Below, piece by piece: positions 42,844-53,042 of a DNA stretch of 64,000 nucleotides. Numbering within the stretch: position 1 is the stretch's first letter; each line of letters opens with the position of its first letter. The notes beneath the pieces are model-generated. The model was given only the letters and a program-made list of their open reading frames with translations, searched no databases and was not told the DNA's origin. The position numbers were made by a program, and so were the translations under genes. Source of the DNA: Pedococcus dokdonensis (GTDB lineage Bacteria; Actinomycetota; Actinomycetes; Actinomycetales; Dermatophilaceae); NCBI RefSeq assembly GCF_900104525.1, contig NZ_LT629711.1:3410001-3474000 (forward strand), in the 5' to 3' direction.

Positions 42844-43896
42844 ATGACCGTCCTTCACTCCACCCGGTCTCGCGGCGTCCGCGTCGCAGCAGGGCTCGGC
42901 ATCCTCGCCGTCGTCGCCACCGGGTGCACCGGCAACACCGCCGAGGACACCAGCTCCTCGAGCAGCGCGCCCCGCGCGGCCAGCGACAACGACGCCCCCG
43001 GCGACAAGGTCGTCATCGGCTTCTCCGGTCCGGCCGCCGACCACGGCTGGCTCGGCGCGATCAACAGCGCCGCCAAGGCCGAGGCCGGGAAGTACTCCGA
43101 CATCGAGTTCCGTACCGCCGAGGGCACCAACGACGCGAGCCAGCAGATCAGCCAGATCGAGACCTTCATCAACGACAAGGTCGACGCGATCGTGCTCCTG
43201 CCCACCGACGGTGCGGCCCTGACCGAGGTCGCCACCAAGGCGATGAACGCCGGGATCCAGGTCGTCAACGTGGACCGAGAGTTCTCCAGCCCGTTCGCCG
43301 CGCGCACCACGATCCTCGGCGACAACTACGGCATGGGCGTCAGCGCCGGCACCTACGCCTGCAAGGTCGTCAAGGACAAGAACCTCAGCAACCCCGTCAT
43401 CGCCGAGATCGCCGGCATCGACGCCCTCCCGCTCACCCAGGACCGCAGCAAGGGCTTCGCCGACGCGCTCAAGTCCTGTGGCCAGACGGTCGACAACCGG
43501 GTCGCGGCCCAGTTCACCGTCGAGTCCGGCGAGAAGGAGGCCTCCAACCTGCTCCAGGCGGCCAAGAAGATCGACATCATCTGGAACCACGACGACGACC
43601 AGGGCATCGGCGTCATGCAGGCCTTCGACAACGCCAACCGCCACGAGTTCGCCTTCATCGGTGGTGCCGGCTCCTCCAACGCCATGCAGTGGATCAAGGA
43701 CGGCAAGATGGAGGCCACGGTGATCTACCCGCCCACCCAGGCCGCTGACGGCGTCCGGCTGGCCCGCCTGCTGGTGCAGCAGAAGGGCCTGTCGGACCTG
43801 GTCCAGGTCGAGGTGCCCCGACGGATCGTCCTCAACGCCCCCGTGGTGACCAAGGAGAACGTCGACAAGTACCTGCCGCTCGGCTTCAAGTCCTGA
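42844..43896 (+). CDS. Sugar ABC transporter substrate-binding lipoprotein
   Basis: A 350-residue periplasmic-binding-protein-like lipoprotein (type I, ribose/xylose family). The signal peptide ends in lipobox VATGC with lipid Cys28, followed by a Ser/Asp linker. The body shows VVIGFSGPAADHGWLGAINS and NDKVDAIVLLPTDGAAL, typical of the RbsB/XylF fold. An AAAGAAGAGAGAG stretch precedes ATG 42844. It delivers the sugar to the permease encoded upstream. Confidence 0.92.
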   Translation: MTVLHSTRSRGVRVAAGLGILAVVATGCTGNTAEDTSSSSSAPRAASDNDAPGDKVVIGFSGPAADHGWLGAINSAAKAEAGKYSDIEFRTAEGTNDASQQISQIETFINDKVDAIVLLPTDGAALTEVATKAMNAGIQVVNVDREFSSPFAARTTILGDNYGMGVSAGTYACKVVKDKNLSNPVIAEIAGIDALPLTQDRSKGFADALKSCGQTVDNRVAAQFTVESGEKEASNLLQAAKKIDIIWNHDDDQGIGVMQAFDNANRHEFAFIGGAGSSNAMQWIKDGKMEATVIYPPTQAADGVRLARLLVQQKGLSDLVQVEVPRRIVLNAPVVTKENVDKYLPLGFKS

Positions 43897-43905
43897 CCTG
43901 ATCCG

Positions 43906-45102
43906 ATGCCCTCACACGACCGGCCGACCCTCGGGATCGGCATGATCGGCTACTCCTTCATGGGCATGGCCCACTCGCAGGGGTGGCGGAACGCCAGCAG
44001 CTTCTTCGACCCGGCCCTGCGTCCCGAGCTCGTCGCCATCGGCGGGCGCGACGGCGCGGCGGCCGGGGAGGTGGCGCGGCGGTTCGGGTGGCAGCACGTC
44101 GAGACCGACTGGCGGGCCCTCATCGCGAGGGACGACGTCGACCTCGTCGACATCTGCACCCCGGGCGACACCCATGCCGAGATCGCCCTCGCCGCCCTCG
44201 CCGCAGGCAAGCACGTGCTGTGCGAGAAGCCCCTCGCCAACACCGTGGAGGAGGCCCTGGCCATGGCGGAGGCCGCCGAGCGCGCTCGCGCCGACGGCAT
44301 CCGTTCCATGGTCGGGTTCACCTACCGACGGGTGCCCGCCATCGCGCACGCGCGAAAGCTGGTGCGGGACGGGCGAATCGGTGAGATCCGCCACGTCCGG
44401 GCCCAGTACCTGCAGGACTGGCTCGTCGATCCGGAGTCTCCCCTGACCTGGCGCCTCCAGAAGGACCGCGCCGGGTCCGGGGCCCTCGGTGACATCGGGG
44501 CGCACATCATCGACCTGACCCAGTTCGTCACCGGCGAGCAGCTCGCAGGGGTCAGCGCCATCACCGAGACCTTCGTCAAGGAGCGTCCCCTCCCCGGGGC
44601 GGTCCACGGCCTGCGGGCGGAGGTCAGCGATGGCCGTGGACAGGTGACCGTCGACGACGCTGCGGTCTTCGTCGGGCGGTTCACCGGCGGCGCCTTGGCG
44701 ACCTTTGAGGCGACCCGGTTCGCGACGGGACGGAAGAACTCGATCCGTCTGGAGTTCAACGGATCTCGCGGCAGCATCGCCTTCGACTTCGAGGACATGA
44801 ACGTCCTGCAGTTCTTCGACGGCGCCACGCCGGCGACCGAGGCGGGCTTCACGCGCGTCGTCGTCACCGAGCCGGAGCACCCGTATGTCGCCGCGTGGTG
44901 GCCGGCCGGTCACGGACTGGGTTACGAGCACGGGTTCACCCACCAGGCCGTCGACCTCCTCACCGCCATCGGCGAGGACCGCGACCCCGAGCCCTCCTTC
45001 GCGGACGGACTCGCCATCCAGCGCGCCCTCGACGCCGTCGAGACCAGCGCGGCCAGCGGGGCGGCGTGGACCCCCATCGAGCAACCCGCCCCGACACACT
45101 GA
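43906..45102 (+). CDS. Gfo/Idh/MocA-family oxidoreductase
   Basis: A 398-residue NAD(P)-dependent sugar dehydrogenase-type enzyme. The N-terminal Rossmann fold begins [17 protein letters not shown], the catalytic-region Lys is in LCEKPLAN, and the C-terminal domain has DIGAHIIDL with the conserved Asp and His. Substrate class: inositol, glucose, xylose or related sugars. It starts 9 bp after the binding-protein gene, which ties it to the imported sugar. Confidence 0.9.
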   Translation: MPSHDRPTLGIGMIGYSFMGMAHSQGWRNASSFFDPALRPELVAIGGRDGAAAGEVARRFGWQHVETDWRALIARDDVDLVDICTPGDTHAEIALAALAAGKHVLCEKPLANTVEEALAMAEAAERARADGIRSMVGFTYRRVPAIAHARKLVRDGRIGEIRHVRAQYLQDWLVDPESPLTWRLQKDRAGSGALGDIGAHIIDLTQFVTGEQLAGVSAITETFVKERPLPGAVHGLRAEVSDGRGQVTVDDAAVFVGRFTGGALATFEATRFATGRKNSIRLEFNGSRGSIAFDFEDMNVLQFFDGATPATEAGFTRVVVTEPEHPYVAAWWPAGHGLGYEHGFTHQAVDLLTAIGEDRDPEPSFADGLAIQRALDAVETSAASGAAWTPIEQPAPTH

Positions 45103-45134
45103 ACCGCACCGCATACCCGACCCTGGAGGACGAC

Positions 45135-46220
45135 GTGGCACGACCGATCACCCTCTTCACCGGACAATGGGCCGACCTCCCCTTCGAGGAGGTGTGCCGG
45201 CTGGCTGCCTCGTGGGGCTACGACGGGCTCGAGATCGCCTGCTGGGGTGACCACTTCGAGGTCGACCGTGCCCTGGCCGAGGACGACTACGTGGCCGGGC
45301 GGCGCGAGATCCTCGAGCGGCACGGGCTGGGCGTGTGGGCCATCTCCAACCACCTCGTCGGCCAGGCGGTCTGCGACGACCCGATCGACCAGCGGCACCG
45401 CGACATCCTCCCGGCCGACATCTGGGGCGATGGCGACCCCGAGGGGGTCCGGCAGCGGGCCGCGCAGCGGATGGCCGACACCGCTCGGGCCGCTGCGAAG
45501 CTGGGCGTGGACGTCGTGATCGGGTTCACCGGTTCGGCGGTCTGGAAGTACGTCGCGATGTTCCCGCCGGTGTCCGCGGAGACGGTCGAGGCCGGCTACC
45601 AGGACTTCGCCGACCGCTGGAACCCGATCCTCGACGTCTACGACGAGGTCGGCGTGCGGTTCGCGCACGAGGTGCACCCGAGCGAGATCGCCTACGACTA
45701 CTGGTCCACGGTCCGCACGCTCGAGGCGATCGGGCACCGGCCGGCGTTCGGGCTGAACTGGGACCCGTCACACATGGTGTGGCAGGACCTCGACCCCGCA
45801 GCGTTCATCTGGGACTTCCAGGACCGGATCTACCACGTCGACTGCAAGGACGTCCGCATGCGGATCGGCAACGGCCGCAACGGTCGACTGTCGTCCCACC
45901 TGCCCTGGGCCGATCCCCGACGGGGCTGGGACTTCGTGTCGACCGGCCACGGCGACGTGCCCTGGGAGGACTGCTTCCGCACGCTCGGCGCGATCGGCTA
46001 CGACGGGCCGATCTCGGTGGAGTGGGAGGACGCCGGGATGGACCGTCTGCTCGGCGCGGCGGAGGCGGTCGGCTTCGTCCGCCGGCTCGCATTCGAACGC
46101 CCCGAGGCGGCGTTCGACGCCGCGTTCAGCTCCAGCAAGGACGAGCCGACCAACGGCGCGATCACGGACGAGGCGACCACCGAGCCAGCGGCCACCGACC
46201 AGGCAGGGAGCGACGCATGA
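45135..46220 (+). CDS. Sugar phosphate isomerase/epimerase (IolE/AP-endonuclease-2 fold)
   Basis: A 361-residue TIM-barrel protein. Metal ligands are likely within [34 protein letters not shown] and [11 protein letters not shown]. The last 35 residues are a disordered acidic, Ala/Thr-rich tail. Members isomerise or epimerise sugars or keto-inositols. GTG 45135 has GGAGG with about 6-nt spacing. The stop overlaps the xylA start as ATGA. Confidence 0.88.
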   Translation: MARPITLFTGQWADLPFEEVCRLAASWGYDGLEIACWGDHFEVDRALAEDDYVAGRREILERHGLGVWAISNHLVGQAVCDDPIDQRHRDILPADIWGDGDPEGVRQRAAQRMADTARAAAKLGVDVVIGFTGSAVWKYVAMFPPVSAETVEAGYQDFADRWNPILDVYDEVGVRFAHEVHPSEIAYDYWSTVRTLEAIGHRPAFGLNWDPSHMVWQDLDPAAFIWDFQDRIYHVDCKDVRMRIGNGRNGRLSSHLPWADPRRGWDFVSTGHGDVPWEDCFRTLGAIGYDGPISVEWEDAGMDRLLGAAEAVGFVRRLAFERPEAAFDAAFSSSKDEPTNGAITDEATTEPAATDQAGSDA

Positions 46221-47383
46221 CCGACTTCACCCCCACCCGCGACGACCACTTCTCCTTCGGGCTCTGGACCGTCGGCTGGCAGGGCGTCGACGTCTTCGGC
46301 GGCGCGGTCCGGCCGCCGCTCGACCCGGCCGAGGCGGTCCACCGGTTGTCGGACCTCGGCGCGTGGGGCATCACCTTCCACGACGACGACGTCATGCCGT
46401 TCGGCGCGAGCACGCAGGAGCGGCTCGACCACCTGACGCCGTTCCGGAAGGCGTTGGCCGACACCGGTCTCACCGTGCCGATGGTCACCACCAACCTCTT
46501 CTCGCACCCGGTGTTCCGCGACGGTGGATTCACGAACAACGACCGTGACGTCCGCCGGTTCGCGATCAGCAAGGTGGCCGACAACATCGACCTCGCCGTC
46601 GAGCTGGGCGCCAGGACCTTCGTCGCCTGGGGCGGTCGAGAGGGAGCCGAGTCCGGCGCCGCCAAGGACGTCCGGGCGGCCCTCGACCGCTACAAGGAGG
46701 CCTTCGACATCCTGGGCGACTACGTGCTCGCCCAGGGCTACGACCTGCAGTTCGCGCTGGAGCCCAAGCCGAACGAGCCGCGCGGCGACATCCTGCTGCC
46801 GACCATCGGGCACGCCCTCGCGTTCATCAACGAGCTCGAGCACCCCGAGCTCGTCGGCCTCAACCCCGAGGTCGGCCACGAGGAGATGGCCGGGCTCAAC
46901 TACGCCCACGGCATCGCCCAGGCCCTGTGGCACGGCAAGCTCTTCCACCTCGACCTCAACGGCCAGCACGGCCCTCGGTTCGACCAGGACCTGCGATTCG
47001 GGGCGGGCAACGCGCGTGGCGCCTTCTGGACCGTCGACGTGGTCGAGCACGGCGGCTACCACGGCCCGCGGCACTTCGACTTCAAGCCGCCGCGCACCGA
47101 GGACATGGACGGCGTCTGGGCGTCAGCGGCCGGCTGCATGCGCAACTACCTGATCCTCAAGGAGAAGTCGCGGGCCTTCCGGGCGGACCCCGAGGTGCAG
47201 GCGGCCCTGGCGGCGGCCCGGCTCGACCAGCTCGCGACGCCGACGGTCGGTGCGGGGGAGTCGCTCGCCGAGCTGCGCGCCGACACGTCGGAGTCGTTCG
47301 ACCCGGAGCAGGCCGCAGCCCGCGGGATGGCGTTCGAGCACCTCGACCAGCTCGCGCTGGAACACCTCTACGGCGTCAGGTGA
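46217..47383 (+). CDS. xylA: Xylose isomerase
   Basis: A 388-residue metal-dependent aldose-ketose isomerase of the short actinobacterial class. [13 protein letters not shown] holds the ring-opening His, and [11 protein letters not shown] holds the metal-bridging Glu and Lys. [13 protein letters not shown] and FHLDLNGQ supply further metal ligands. It interconverts xylose/xylulose and often glucose/fructose. It is the last gene of the ROK-controlled operon; no xylulokinase is present in the window. Its 3' end overlaps the convergent gene by 8 bp. Confidence 0.94.
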   Translation: MTDFTPTRDDHFSFGLWTVGWQGVDVFGGAVRPPLDPAEAVHRLSDLGAWGITFHDDDVMPFGASTQERLDHLTPFRKALADTGLTVPMVTTNLFSHPVFRDGGFTNNDRDVRRFAISKVADNIDLAVELGARTFVAWGGREGAESGAAKDVRAALDRYKEAFDILGDYVLAQGYDLQFALEPKPNEPRGDILLPTIGHALAFINELEHPELVGLNPEVGHEEMAGLNYAHGIAQALWHGKLFHLDLNGQHGPRFDQDLRFGAGNARGAFWTVDVVEHGGYHGPRHFDFKPPRTEDMDGVWASAAGCMRNYLILKEKSRAFRADPEVQAALAAARLDQLATPTVGAGESLAELRADTSESFDPEQAAARGMAFEHLDQLALEHLYGVR

Positions 47384-47768
47384 GGCTGAGGAGCGCGAGC
47401 GCGTAGGCGCACTCGGCGTCGGGATCGGCGTAGGTCTCGCGACCCTCCTCCCCGGCGACCGTCACCACCCACTGCCCGTCCTCGCGGCCCAACGACTCCA
47501 GCCGCTCGCCGATGAGCTCGCGGAGCTGGTCCTCGCGCGGCAACCACAGCGCGGTGTCGAGGGTGACCGAGTCGAGCGCCCACTCGGTCGTGCCGTTGAA
47601 GCCGAGCAACGGCTGACCCTTGAAGGTGTGCACGTCGATCGTCAGGTGGCTGATCCAGAACACCTCGCCGACCACGTTGGGCTGGTCGATGGTGAACCGG
47701 TCTCCGGGCGCGGGCTCCCACAGCACGCCGCCCTGGTTGAGGCGCCTCGACAGCTCCACCGAGATCAT
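47376..47768 (-). CDS. Conserved actinobacterial protein of unknown function
   Basis: A 130-residue acidic soluble protein. [23 protein letters not shown] and [13 protein letters not shown] are conserved-looking segments of a family often found in actinobacteria without experimental function. The C-terminal [13 protein letters not shown] is helical. Leaderless start: TAGGCT ends 6 nt before ATG 47768 on the minus strand. It overlaps the xylA 3' end. Confidence 0.75.
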   Translation of the reverse strand: MISVELSRRLNQGGVLWEPAPGDRFTIDQPNVVGEVFWISHLTIDVHTFKGQPLLGFNGTTEWALDSVTLDTALWLPREDQLRELIGERLESLGREDGQWVVTVAGEEGRETYADPDAECAYALALLSLT

Positions 47769-47943
47769 GCGTCGAGCCTACGTGCCCGTTCCCCCGCCCA
47801 CCCGGCGTAGGCTGGCAGCGCGCGTCAGGGCGCAACCGGTCCGCGGAGAGGGCAGAGCCCACCTGAGCAACACCGGAGCAGACCCACCTCGTCCACCTCC
47901 TTCGCCTGGCGCCGCGGACCGCCGGGCTGCGAAGGAGGCCGAC

Positions 47944-49329
47944 ATGGCCGATGCACCGCTCTCCCTGCCCGACGACCCTGATCTCGGCTGGCTCCGCAAG
48001 CGGGCCAAGGACCTCCGCCGCGACCACCCCGAGTGGAAGCTGGCCGACGCCCAGCGCGTTCTCGCGCGTCGGTTCGGCTACCCGAGCTGGCCGGCGCTGA
48101 AGAGGTACGTCGAGCTGGTGCGCTCGTACCGCCGGGCGCCCGACCTGGTGCCTGAGCAGGACGACCCGCGGGACGAGTTCCTCCGGCTGGGCAGCCTGAC
48201 CTACGGTGCCGACGACCCTGCGCGCTGGGCCGCGGCGGCCGCGATGCAGGTGCCCGTCGACACCGTCCACGTCGCCGCCTCGCGCGCAGACGTGGCTGCC
48301 CTGCGTCGGCTGCTCGTCGACGGCTCGGCGACCCGGGAGGGTGGCCCGTTCGCGTGGGCCCCGCTCGCCTACCTCGCGTATGCCCGGCACGACCCGCACG
48401 TCACCGAGGCTCAGGTGCTCGGGAGCGCGCGACTGCTCCTCGAGCACGGGGCGGACCCCGACACGGGATACCTGTGGCACGGGCTGCCGAGCCCGTTCAC
48501 CGCCCTGACCGGGTGCTTCGGCAGGGGCGAGGGCGACCAGCCGCCGCACCCCCACGGCCCCGCACTGGCTCGCACCCTGCTGGAAGCGGGCGCCGACCCC
48601 AACGACGCCCAGACCCTCTACAACCGGCAGTTCCGACGCGACGACAGCCACTTGGAGCTGCTCTTCGAGTTCGGTCTCGGCACCGGCGACGGAGGCCCCT
48701 GGCGACGCCGGCTCGGTCGCGCGGCCATGTCGCCCGCCGAGATGCTCGGACGCCAGCTCGGGTGGGCTGCCGTGCACGGCATGGACGAGCGCGTCGCGCT
48801 CCTCGTGGCCCACGGGGTCGACCCGGCCATCCCCGTGACGATGTATGGCGTGCAGGCCGGATCTGCTCATGCCGCAGCGCTCGCGGCGGGTCACGTCACC
48901 ACCGCGGAGCTGCTGGCCAGCCTGGGCGCAGACGCCACGAGCTCACCCGAGGAGCGGGTGGTCGCCGCAGTCCTCGCCGGCACGAACCCTGACCCGGCCC
49001 TCGTGCAGGGCGCGATCCGAGAACGGCCGGGGCTGGTCGCGTGGGCCGCCCACCACGGCAACCACGCCGCTGTGCGCCGCGCGGTCGAGCTGGGCTGGGA
49101 CGTCGACCGTCGGGCGCGCACCGACGTGCCGTCGGACCAGCCGTGGGAGACCGGGCTGCACGCCGCCGCCGGGCAGGGCGACCGCGAGATGGTGCAGCTG
49201 TTGCTCGAGCTCGGTGCCGACCCCGACGTCACCGACACGCGGTTCGGGGGCACGCCCGCCGACTGGGCCGAGCACTTCGGTCACGTCGACCTGGCCGCGC
49301 ACCTCCGCGAGGCCGGCCGCCGTGGGTGA
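47944..49329 (+). CDS. Ankyrin-repeat protein
   Basis: A 461-residue protein. Residues 10-60 form an N-terminal helical segment (LGWLRKRAKDLRRDHP, then VLARRFGYPSWPALK) that often precedes bacterial ankyrin repeats. Several degenerate repeats follow, for example LLLEHGADPDTG, LLEAGADPND, HAVRRAVELGW-like and LHAAAGQGDREMVQLLLELG. There is no signal peptide. The likely role is protein-protein interaction; partners are unknown. AAGGAGG precedes ATG 47944. A possible -10 (TAGGCT at 47806-47811) lies 130 bp upstream. Confidence 0.85.
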   Translation: MADAPLSLPDDPDLGWLRKRAKDLRRDHPEWKLADAQRVLARRFGYPSWPALKRYVELVRSYRRAPDLVPEQDDPRDEFLRLGSLTYGADDPARWAAAAAMQVPVDTVHVAASRADVAALRRLLVDGSATREGGPFAWAPLAYLAYARHDPHVTEAQVLGSARLLLEHGADPDTGYLWHGLPSPFTALTGCFGRGEGDQPPHPHGPALARTLLEAGADPNDAQTLYNRQFRRDDSHLELLFEFGLGTGDGGPWRRRLGRAAMSPAEMLGRQLGWAAVHGMDERVALLVAHGVDPAIPVTMYGVQAGSAHAAALAAGHVTTAELLASLGADATSSPEERVVAAVLAGTNPDPALVQGAIRERPGLVAWAAHHGNHAAVRRAVELGWDVDRRARTDVPSDQPWETGLHAAAGQGDREMVQLLLELGADPDVTDTRFGGTPADWAEHFGHVDLAAHLREAGRRG

Positions 49330-49392
49330 CCACGCGGCATACCCAGCGCGTGGCCTTGCCAGCCGAAGGTCGCTGATCTGGTCGTCAGCCGG

Positions 49393-49923
49393 TCAGCAGG
49401 ATGAACCCGTCGCGCCGGCGGGCGAGGGGTTCTTGGGCGCCGGGGCCAGGGCGGTGAACTTCGCCCCGAGCACGAGGTCGACCGAGGAGTCGGTGCGGCT
49501 GTCCTTGACGCCCTTCGCGCCCTTCACGAGGGTGAGCACCAGCTTGGCCGACTCCCGTCCCGTCGGTCCGTACCGCACCTCCGCGGCGATCTTGACGTCC
49601 TTCTGGAGCGGGTCGTTGCTGACCGTGGAGACCTTGTAGCCGCGCTTGCGGACGTCGGCGGCGGTCTTCGCGGCGAGCCCGGTGCGATCGGTGGCGTTGT
49701 AGACGTTGAGGGTGACCTGCCCCGGGGTGCGTGCCGTGGAGGTTGCGGTGGCGGTGCAGCTCGAGCTCGGCGAGGCATTCGCCTTGTCGCTGGCGCGGTA
49801 GTAGGAGTACGCGTACCAGAACGCGAAGAACAGCATCAGCGCGACGACGCCGAGCGTGATGAGGGCCCGCCGCCGACGGGTACGACGAGCTCGCGACGCG
49901 CCCGACTCGACCACGTAGCTCAT
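49393..49923 (-). CDS. LytR C-terminal-domain envelope protein
   Basis: A 176-residue single-pass protein. A basic N-terminus (RARRTRRRRAL) and one helix (about residues 22-42) anchor it, then an extracytoplasmic LytR_C domain (VTLNVYNATDRTGLA, YGPTGRESAKLVL). The family is linked to cell-wall glycopolymer biology, but the isolated domain has no catalytic role assigned. ATG 49923 has GGAGG with 5-nt spacing, which decides against the in-frame GTG at 49929. The C-terminus is disordered. Confidence 0.85.
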   Translation of the reverse strand: MSYVVESGASRARRTRRRRALITLGVVALMLFFAFWYAYSYYRASDKANASPSSSCTATATSTARTPGQVTLNVYNATDRTGLAAKTAADVRKRGYKVSTVSNDPLQKDVKIAAEVRYGPTGRESAKLVLTLVKGAKGVKDSRTDSSVDLVLGAKFTALAPAPKNPSPAGATGSSC

Positions 49924-49980
49924 GCCCACCTCCGCCCGCGTCTGCGCGGCTCCCCACCAGCTGGGGCCAGTTGCCTGAGG

Positions 49981-50277
49981 TCAGTCAAGCACGAGGACCC
50001 GCGCGTGGAGGGTAGGTCGCTGCTGAAGAGCCGCACGAAGGGCCCGGTGCAGCCCGTCCTCGAGGTAGAGCGTGCCCTCCCACTCGACCACGTGCGCGAA
50101 CAGGTCGCCGTAGAACGTGGAGTCCTCGGCGAGGAGGTGACCGAGGTCGAGGGTGCGCTTGGTCGTGACCAGCTCGTCGAGCCGCACCATGCGCGGAGGC
50201 ACGTCGGCCCAGTCTCGTGGCGACTGCTTCCCGTGCTCGGGGTAGGGACGCCCCTCGCCCACCTTCTTGAAGATCAC
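49981..50277 (-). CDS. Conserved small actinobacterial protein
   Basis: A 98-residue soluble protein starting MIFKKVGEGRPYPEHG, with LDELVTTKRTLDLGHLLAED and the highly conserved-looking GTLYLEDGLHRALRAALQQR. Relatives are widespread in actinobacteria and have been labelled inconsistently; I assign no function. GTG 50277 has TATGGT ending 6 nt before it on the minus strand, so it is leaderless. Open frame continues far upstream but has no matching family sequence there. Confidence 0.78.
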   Translation of the reverse strand: MIFKKVGEGRPYPEHGKQSPRDWADVPPRMVRLDELVTTKRTLDLGHLLAEDSTFYGDLFAHVVEWEGTLYLEDGLHRALRAALQQRPTLHARVLVLD

Positions 50278-50386
50278 CCCGCCACCATAGGGGTATGCCG
50301 TGGGCGGGCCGCCGCCGCGACCGCACCGCCGCGGCCCCGGCGGTTGACCTGCCCGTCCCCGGAGGCTCGCCAGTAGAGTGCCGAAG

Positions 50387-51982
50387 GTGACCGAGACGAC
50401 GCCTTCGCCCTCCCCGTCCGAGCCGGCTGGCGCGGGCAACGCGCAGCTCGACGAGATCCGCGCCGGGTACTCGTTCGAGGGCGGAGCCCTCCACTTCGGG
50501 GCCGCCGTGATCGACGGCAAGGCCTACCCCGATGCGCCCGTGCGCATCCCGCTGTCGACGCTCAACCGGCACGGACTCGTGGCCGGGGCGACCGGCACCG
50601 GCAAGACCAAGACGCTGCAGCTCATGGCCGAGCAGCTGTCCGGCCAGGGGGTGCCGGTCTTCCTCGCCGACATCAAGGGTGACCTCTCGGGTCTGGCTAC
50701 GGCCGGACAGCCGAACGACAAGCTCACCGCCCGCGCGACGGATGTCGGGCAGCAGTGGGTCGGCACGGCATACCCGACGGAGTTCCTCTCGCTCGGCGGG
50801 CTCGGAAACGGTATCCCGATCCGGGCCACCATCACGTCCTTCGGTCCCACCCTGCTGGCGAAGGTGTTGGGGCTCAACGAGACCCAGGAGTCGAGCCTCG
50901 GGCTGGTCTTCCACTACGCCGACAAGAACGGACTCGCGCTGCTCGACATCAAGGACCTGCGCGAGGTCATCGCGTTCCTCAACTCCGACGAGGGCAAGGC
51001 CGACCTCAAGTCGCTCGGCGGGCTGTCGTCCGCGACCGCCGGGGTCATCCTGCGCGAGCTGATCGCGTTCTCCGACCAAGGCGCTGAGGCATTCTTCGGT
51101 GAGCCCGAGTTCGACACCCAGGACCTGCTGCGGACTGCCGCCGACGGCAAGGGCCTGGTCACGTGCCTCGAGCTGCCCGCGGTGCAGGACCGGCCGGCCT
51201 TGTTCTCGACCTTCCTGATGTGGCTGCTGGCCGACCTCTTCCACGACCTGCCCGAGGTCGGCGACGTCGACAAGCCCAAGCTGGTCTTCTTCTTCGACGA
51301 GGCGCACCTGCTCTTCAACGACGCGAGCAAGGCGTTCCAGGACGCCATCGAGCAGACCGTGCGGCTGATCCGGTCGAAGGGGGTGGGCGTCTTCTTCGTC
51401 ACCCAGTCGCCCAAGGACGTGCCGTCGGACGTCCTGGCCCAGCTCGGCAACCGGGTGCAGCACGCCCTGCGCGCGTTCACCCCCGACGACGCCAAGGCGC
51501 TCAAGGCCGCCGTCTCCACCTACCCGCACAGCGGCTACGACCTGGCCAAGCTGCTCACCTCGCTCGGCACGGGTGAGGCCGTCGTCACGGTGCTGTCCGA
51601 GCGAGGCGCCCCGACCCCGGTCGCGTGGACCCGGATGATCGCCCCGCAGTCGTTGATGGCGCCGTCGGACGACGCCACCGTGCAGCAGGTCATCGCCGCA
51701 TCCACGATCGGGTCGAAGTACGCCCAGATGGTGGACCGCGAGTCGGCCTACGAGAAGCTCCAGGCGCGGCTGCAGGCCGCCCCGACCCCGGAGCAGGCCC
51801 CCGCCCCGGCTCCCAAGGCGGAGGCGCCGGCCCGCGCCCCCCGCCCCGCCAAGGAGGAGCCGAGCATGGTCGAGCAGGTGGTGCGGTCGAGCGCCTTCAA
51901 GTCGATGGTGCGCTCGGCGGGCACGGTCATCGGTCGCGAGATCACCCGTTCGATCTTCGGCACCGCCCGCCGCTCCCGCTAG
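50387..51982 (+). CDS. HerA/YjgR-like ATPase (DUF853)
   Basis: A 531-residue VirB4/HerA-superfamily ATPase. Walker A is GATGTGKTKT near residue 68, Walker B is KLVFFFDEAHLLF, and the sensor segment is GVGVFFVTQSPKDVP. A disordered Pro/Ala-rich linker and a C-terminal helical segment follow. The YjgR group is predicted to pump or translocate nucleic acid or protein, with no proven role. GTG 50387 is preferred: TAGAGT (50374-50379) lies 7 nt before it, and the earlier GTG at 50378 overlaps that -10 box. Confidence 0.88.
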   Translation: MTETTPSPSPSEPAGAGNAQLDEIRAGYSFEGGALHFGAAVIDGKAYPDAPVRIPLSTLNRHGLVAGATGTGKTKTLQLMAEQLSGQGVPVFLADIKGDLSGLATAGQPNDKLTARATDVGQQWVGTAYPTEFLSLGGLGNGIPIRATITSFGPTLLAKVLGLNETQESSLGLVFHYADKNGLALLDIKDLREVIAFLNSDEGKADLKSLGGLSSATAGVILRELIAFSDQGAEAFFGEPEFDTQDLLRTAADGKGLVTCLELPAVQDRPALFSTFLMWLLADLFHDLPEVGDVDKPKLVFFFDEAHLLFNDASKAFQDAIEQTVRLIRSKGVGVFFVTQSPKDVPSDVLAQLGNRVQHALRAFTPDDAKALKAAVSTYPHSGYDLAKLLTSLGTGEAVVTVLSERGAPTPVAWTRMIAPQSLMAPSDDATVQQVIAASTIGSKYAQMVDRESAYEKLQARLQAAPTPEQAPAPAPKAEAPARAPRPAKEEPSMVEQVVRSSAFKSMVRSAGTVIGREITRSIFGTARRSR

Positions 51983-52006
51983 CCGCGCCATACCCGCCGG
52001 ACCTGT

Positions 52007-52078
52007 CGCCAGCTCATGCAAAAGGCGAGTTAGCGACGGTGCCGGGCGTCGCTAACTCGCCTTTTGCATGAGCTGGCG
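52007..52078. terminator. Perfect 31-bp hairpin between convergent genes
   Basis: Arms 52007-52037 and 52048-52078 are exact inverted complements around a 10-nt loop. The position between the YjgR-like and AEC stop codons suits a bidirectional terminator; there is no T-tract. Confidence 0.8.
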
Positions 52079-52108
52079 CCGGGGGCGTTTGCGGGGGACC
52101 GGACGGGG

Positions 52109-53032
52109 TCAGCCGAGGAGGGCTGCCACGAGCAGGATCACCGGGACCGCGCCGATCGTCGTGATCAGGATGGTGTCCCGCGCGAGCACGCTGGCCCGGT
52201 CGTAGCGGGTGGCGTGCACGAAGATGTTCTGGGCGGTGGGCAGCGCCGAGGTCACCACGATCGCGAGCAGCGCGTGGCCGTCGACGCCGAGCAGCACGCT
52301 GGCCACGAACCACGCGACGGCCGGTTGCACGAGCAGCTTGAGGGTCGAGGTGGTGACCAGCTCGGCGACCGAGCCCGCGCGGCCCAGCCCCGGGCCGAGC
52401 CGCAGCGCGATGCCGTAGGCGACGAGCATCGCCGGCACGGCCATGTCGCCGAGGAGCCCCAGCGGCGCCGCCACCACGGTCGGCAGCGACCAGCCGGTGA
52501 TCGACAGGACCACCCCGGCGAGCGACCCCAGGGTGAGTGGGTTGCGGACCGGTCGGGTCAGCAGCTGCCACCACGAGGACCGGCCGCCGCGCGCGTCGGC
52601 GTCGAGGAAGGCCAGCGCCAGTGGCTGGAGCACCAGGAGCTGCAGCAGCAGCGTGGGCGCGACGAAGGCCGCGTCGCCGAGCACGTAGCTCGCCACCGGG
52701 ATGCCCAGGTTGCCGGCGTTGACGTATGACGCGGAGAGCGCCCCGATCGTCGTCTCACCCATCCGCCGGTGCCAGACCGCGCGGGCCAGGGCGATGTAGA
52801 TCCCCGCTGCCACGACCACCGCCGCCACCGATGCGCCCAGGTTCGCCGAGAGCACCTGGTGCACGTCGGCCCGCGACAGGGTGATCACCATCAGCGCCGG
52901 GCTCGCGACGAAGAACGCGATCCGCGACAGCACCTGCTGGGCGCCCAGGTCGACGATCCGCAGGTGGGCCAGCAGCGCACCGACGGCGATGACCAGGCCG
53001 ATGGTGGTGAAACCGTTGAGGACTCCCTGCAC
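52109..53032 (-). CDS. AEC-family transporter
   Basis: A 307-residue membrane protein of the auxin-efflux-carrier family with about ten helices. SASYVNAGNLGIPVASYVLG and the C-terminal TSALPTAQNIFVHATRY are the two conserved family segments. Members export organic acids or amino acids. GTG 53032 has TAACCT ending 7 nt before it on the minus strand, so it can be transcribed independently although it lies 10 bp after the PrpE-like gene. Confidence 0.9.
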   Translation of the reverse strand: MQGVLNGFTTIGLVIAVGALLAHLRIVDLGAQQVLSRIAFFVASPALMVITLSRADVHQVLSANLGASVAAVVVAAGIYIALARAVWHRRMGETTIGALSASYVNAGNLGIPVASYVLGDAAFVAPTLLLQLLVLQPLALAFLDADARGGRSSWWQLLTRPVRNPLTLGSLAGVVLSITGWSLPTVVAAPLGLLGDMAVPAMLVAYGIALRLGPGLGRAGSVAELVTTSTLKLLVQPAVAWFVASVLLGVDGHALLAIVVTSALPTAQNIFVHATRYDRASVLARDTILITTIGAVPVILLVAALLG

Positions 53033-53042
53033 GCCCGACAGG

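Noticed and set aside
50378-50386. GTG 50378 as start of the YjgR-like gene
   Set aside because: It overlaps the TAGAGT -10 box; GTG 50387 has correct leaderless spacing.
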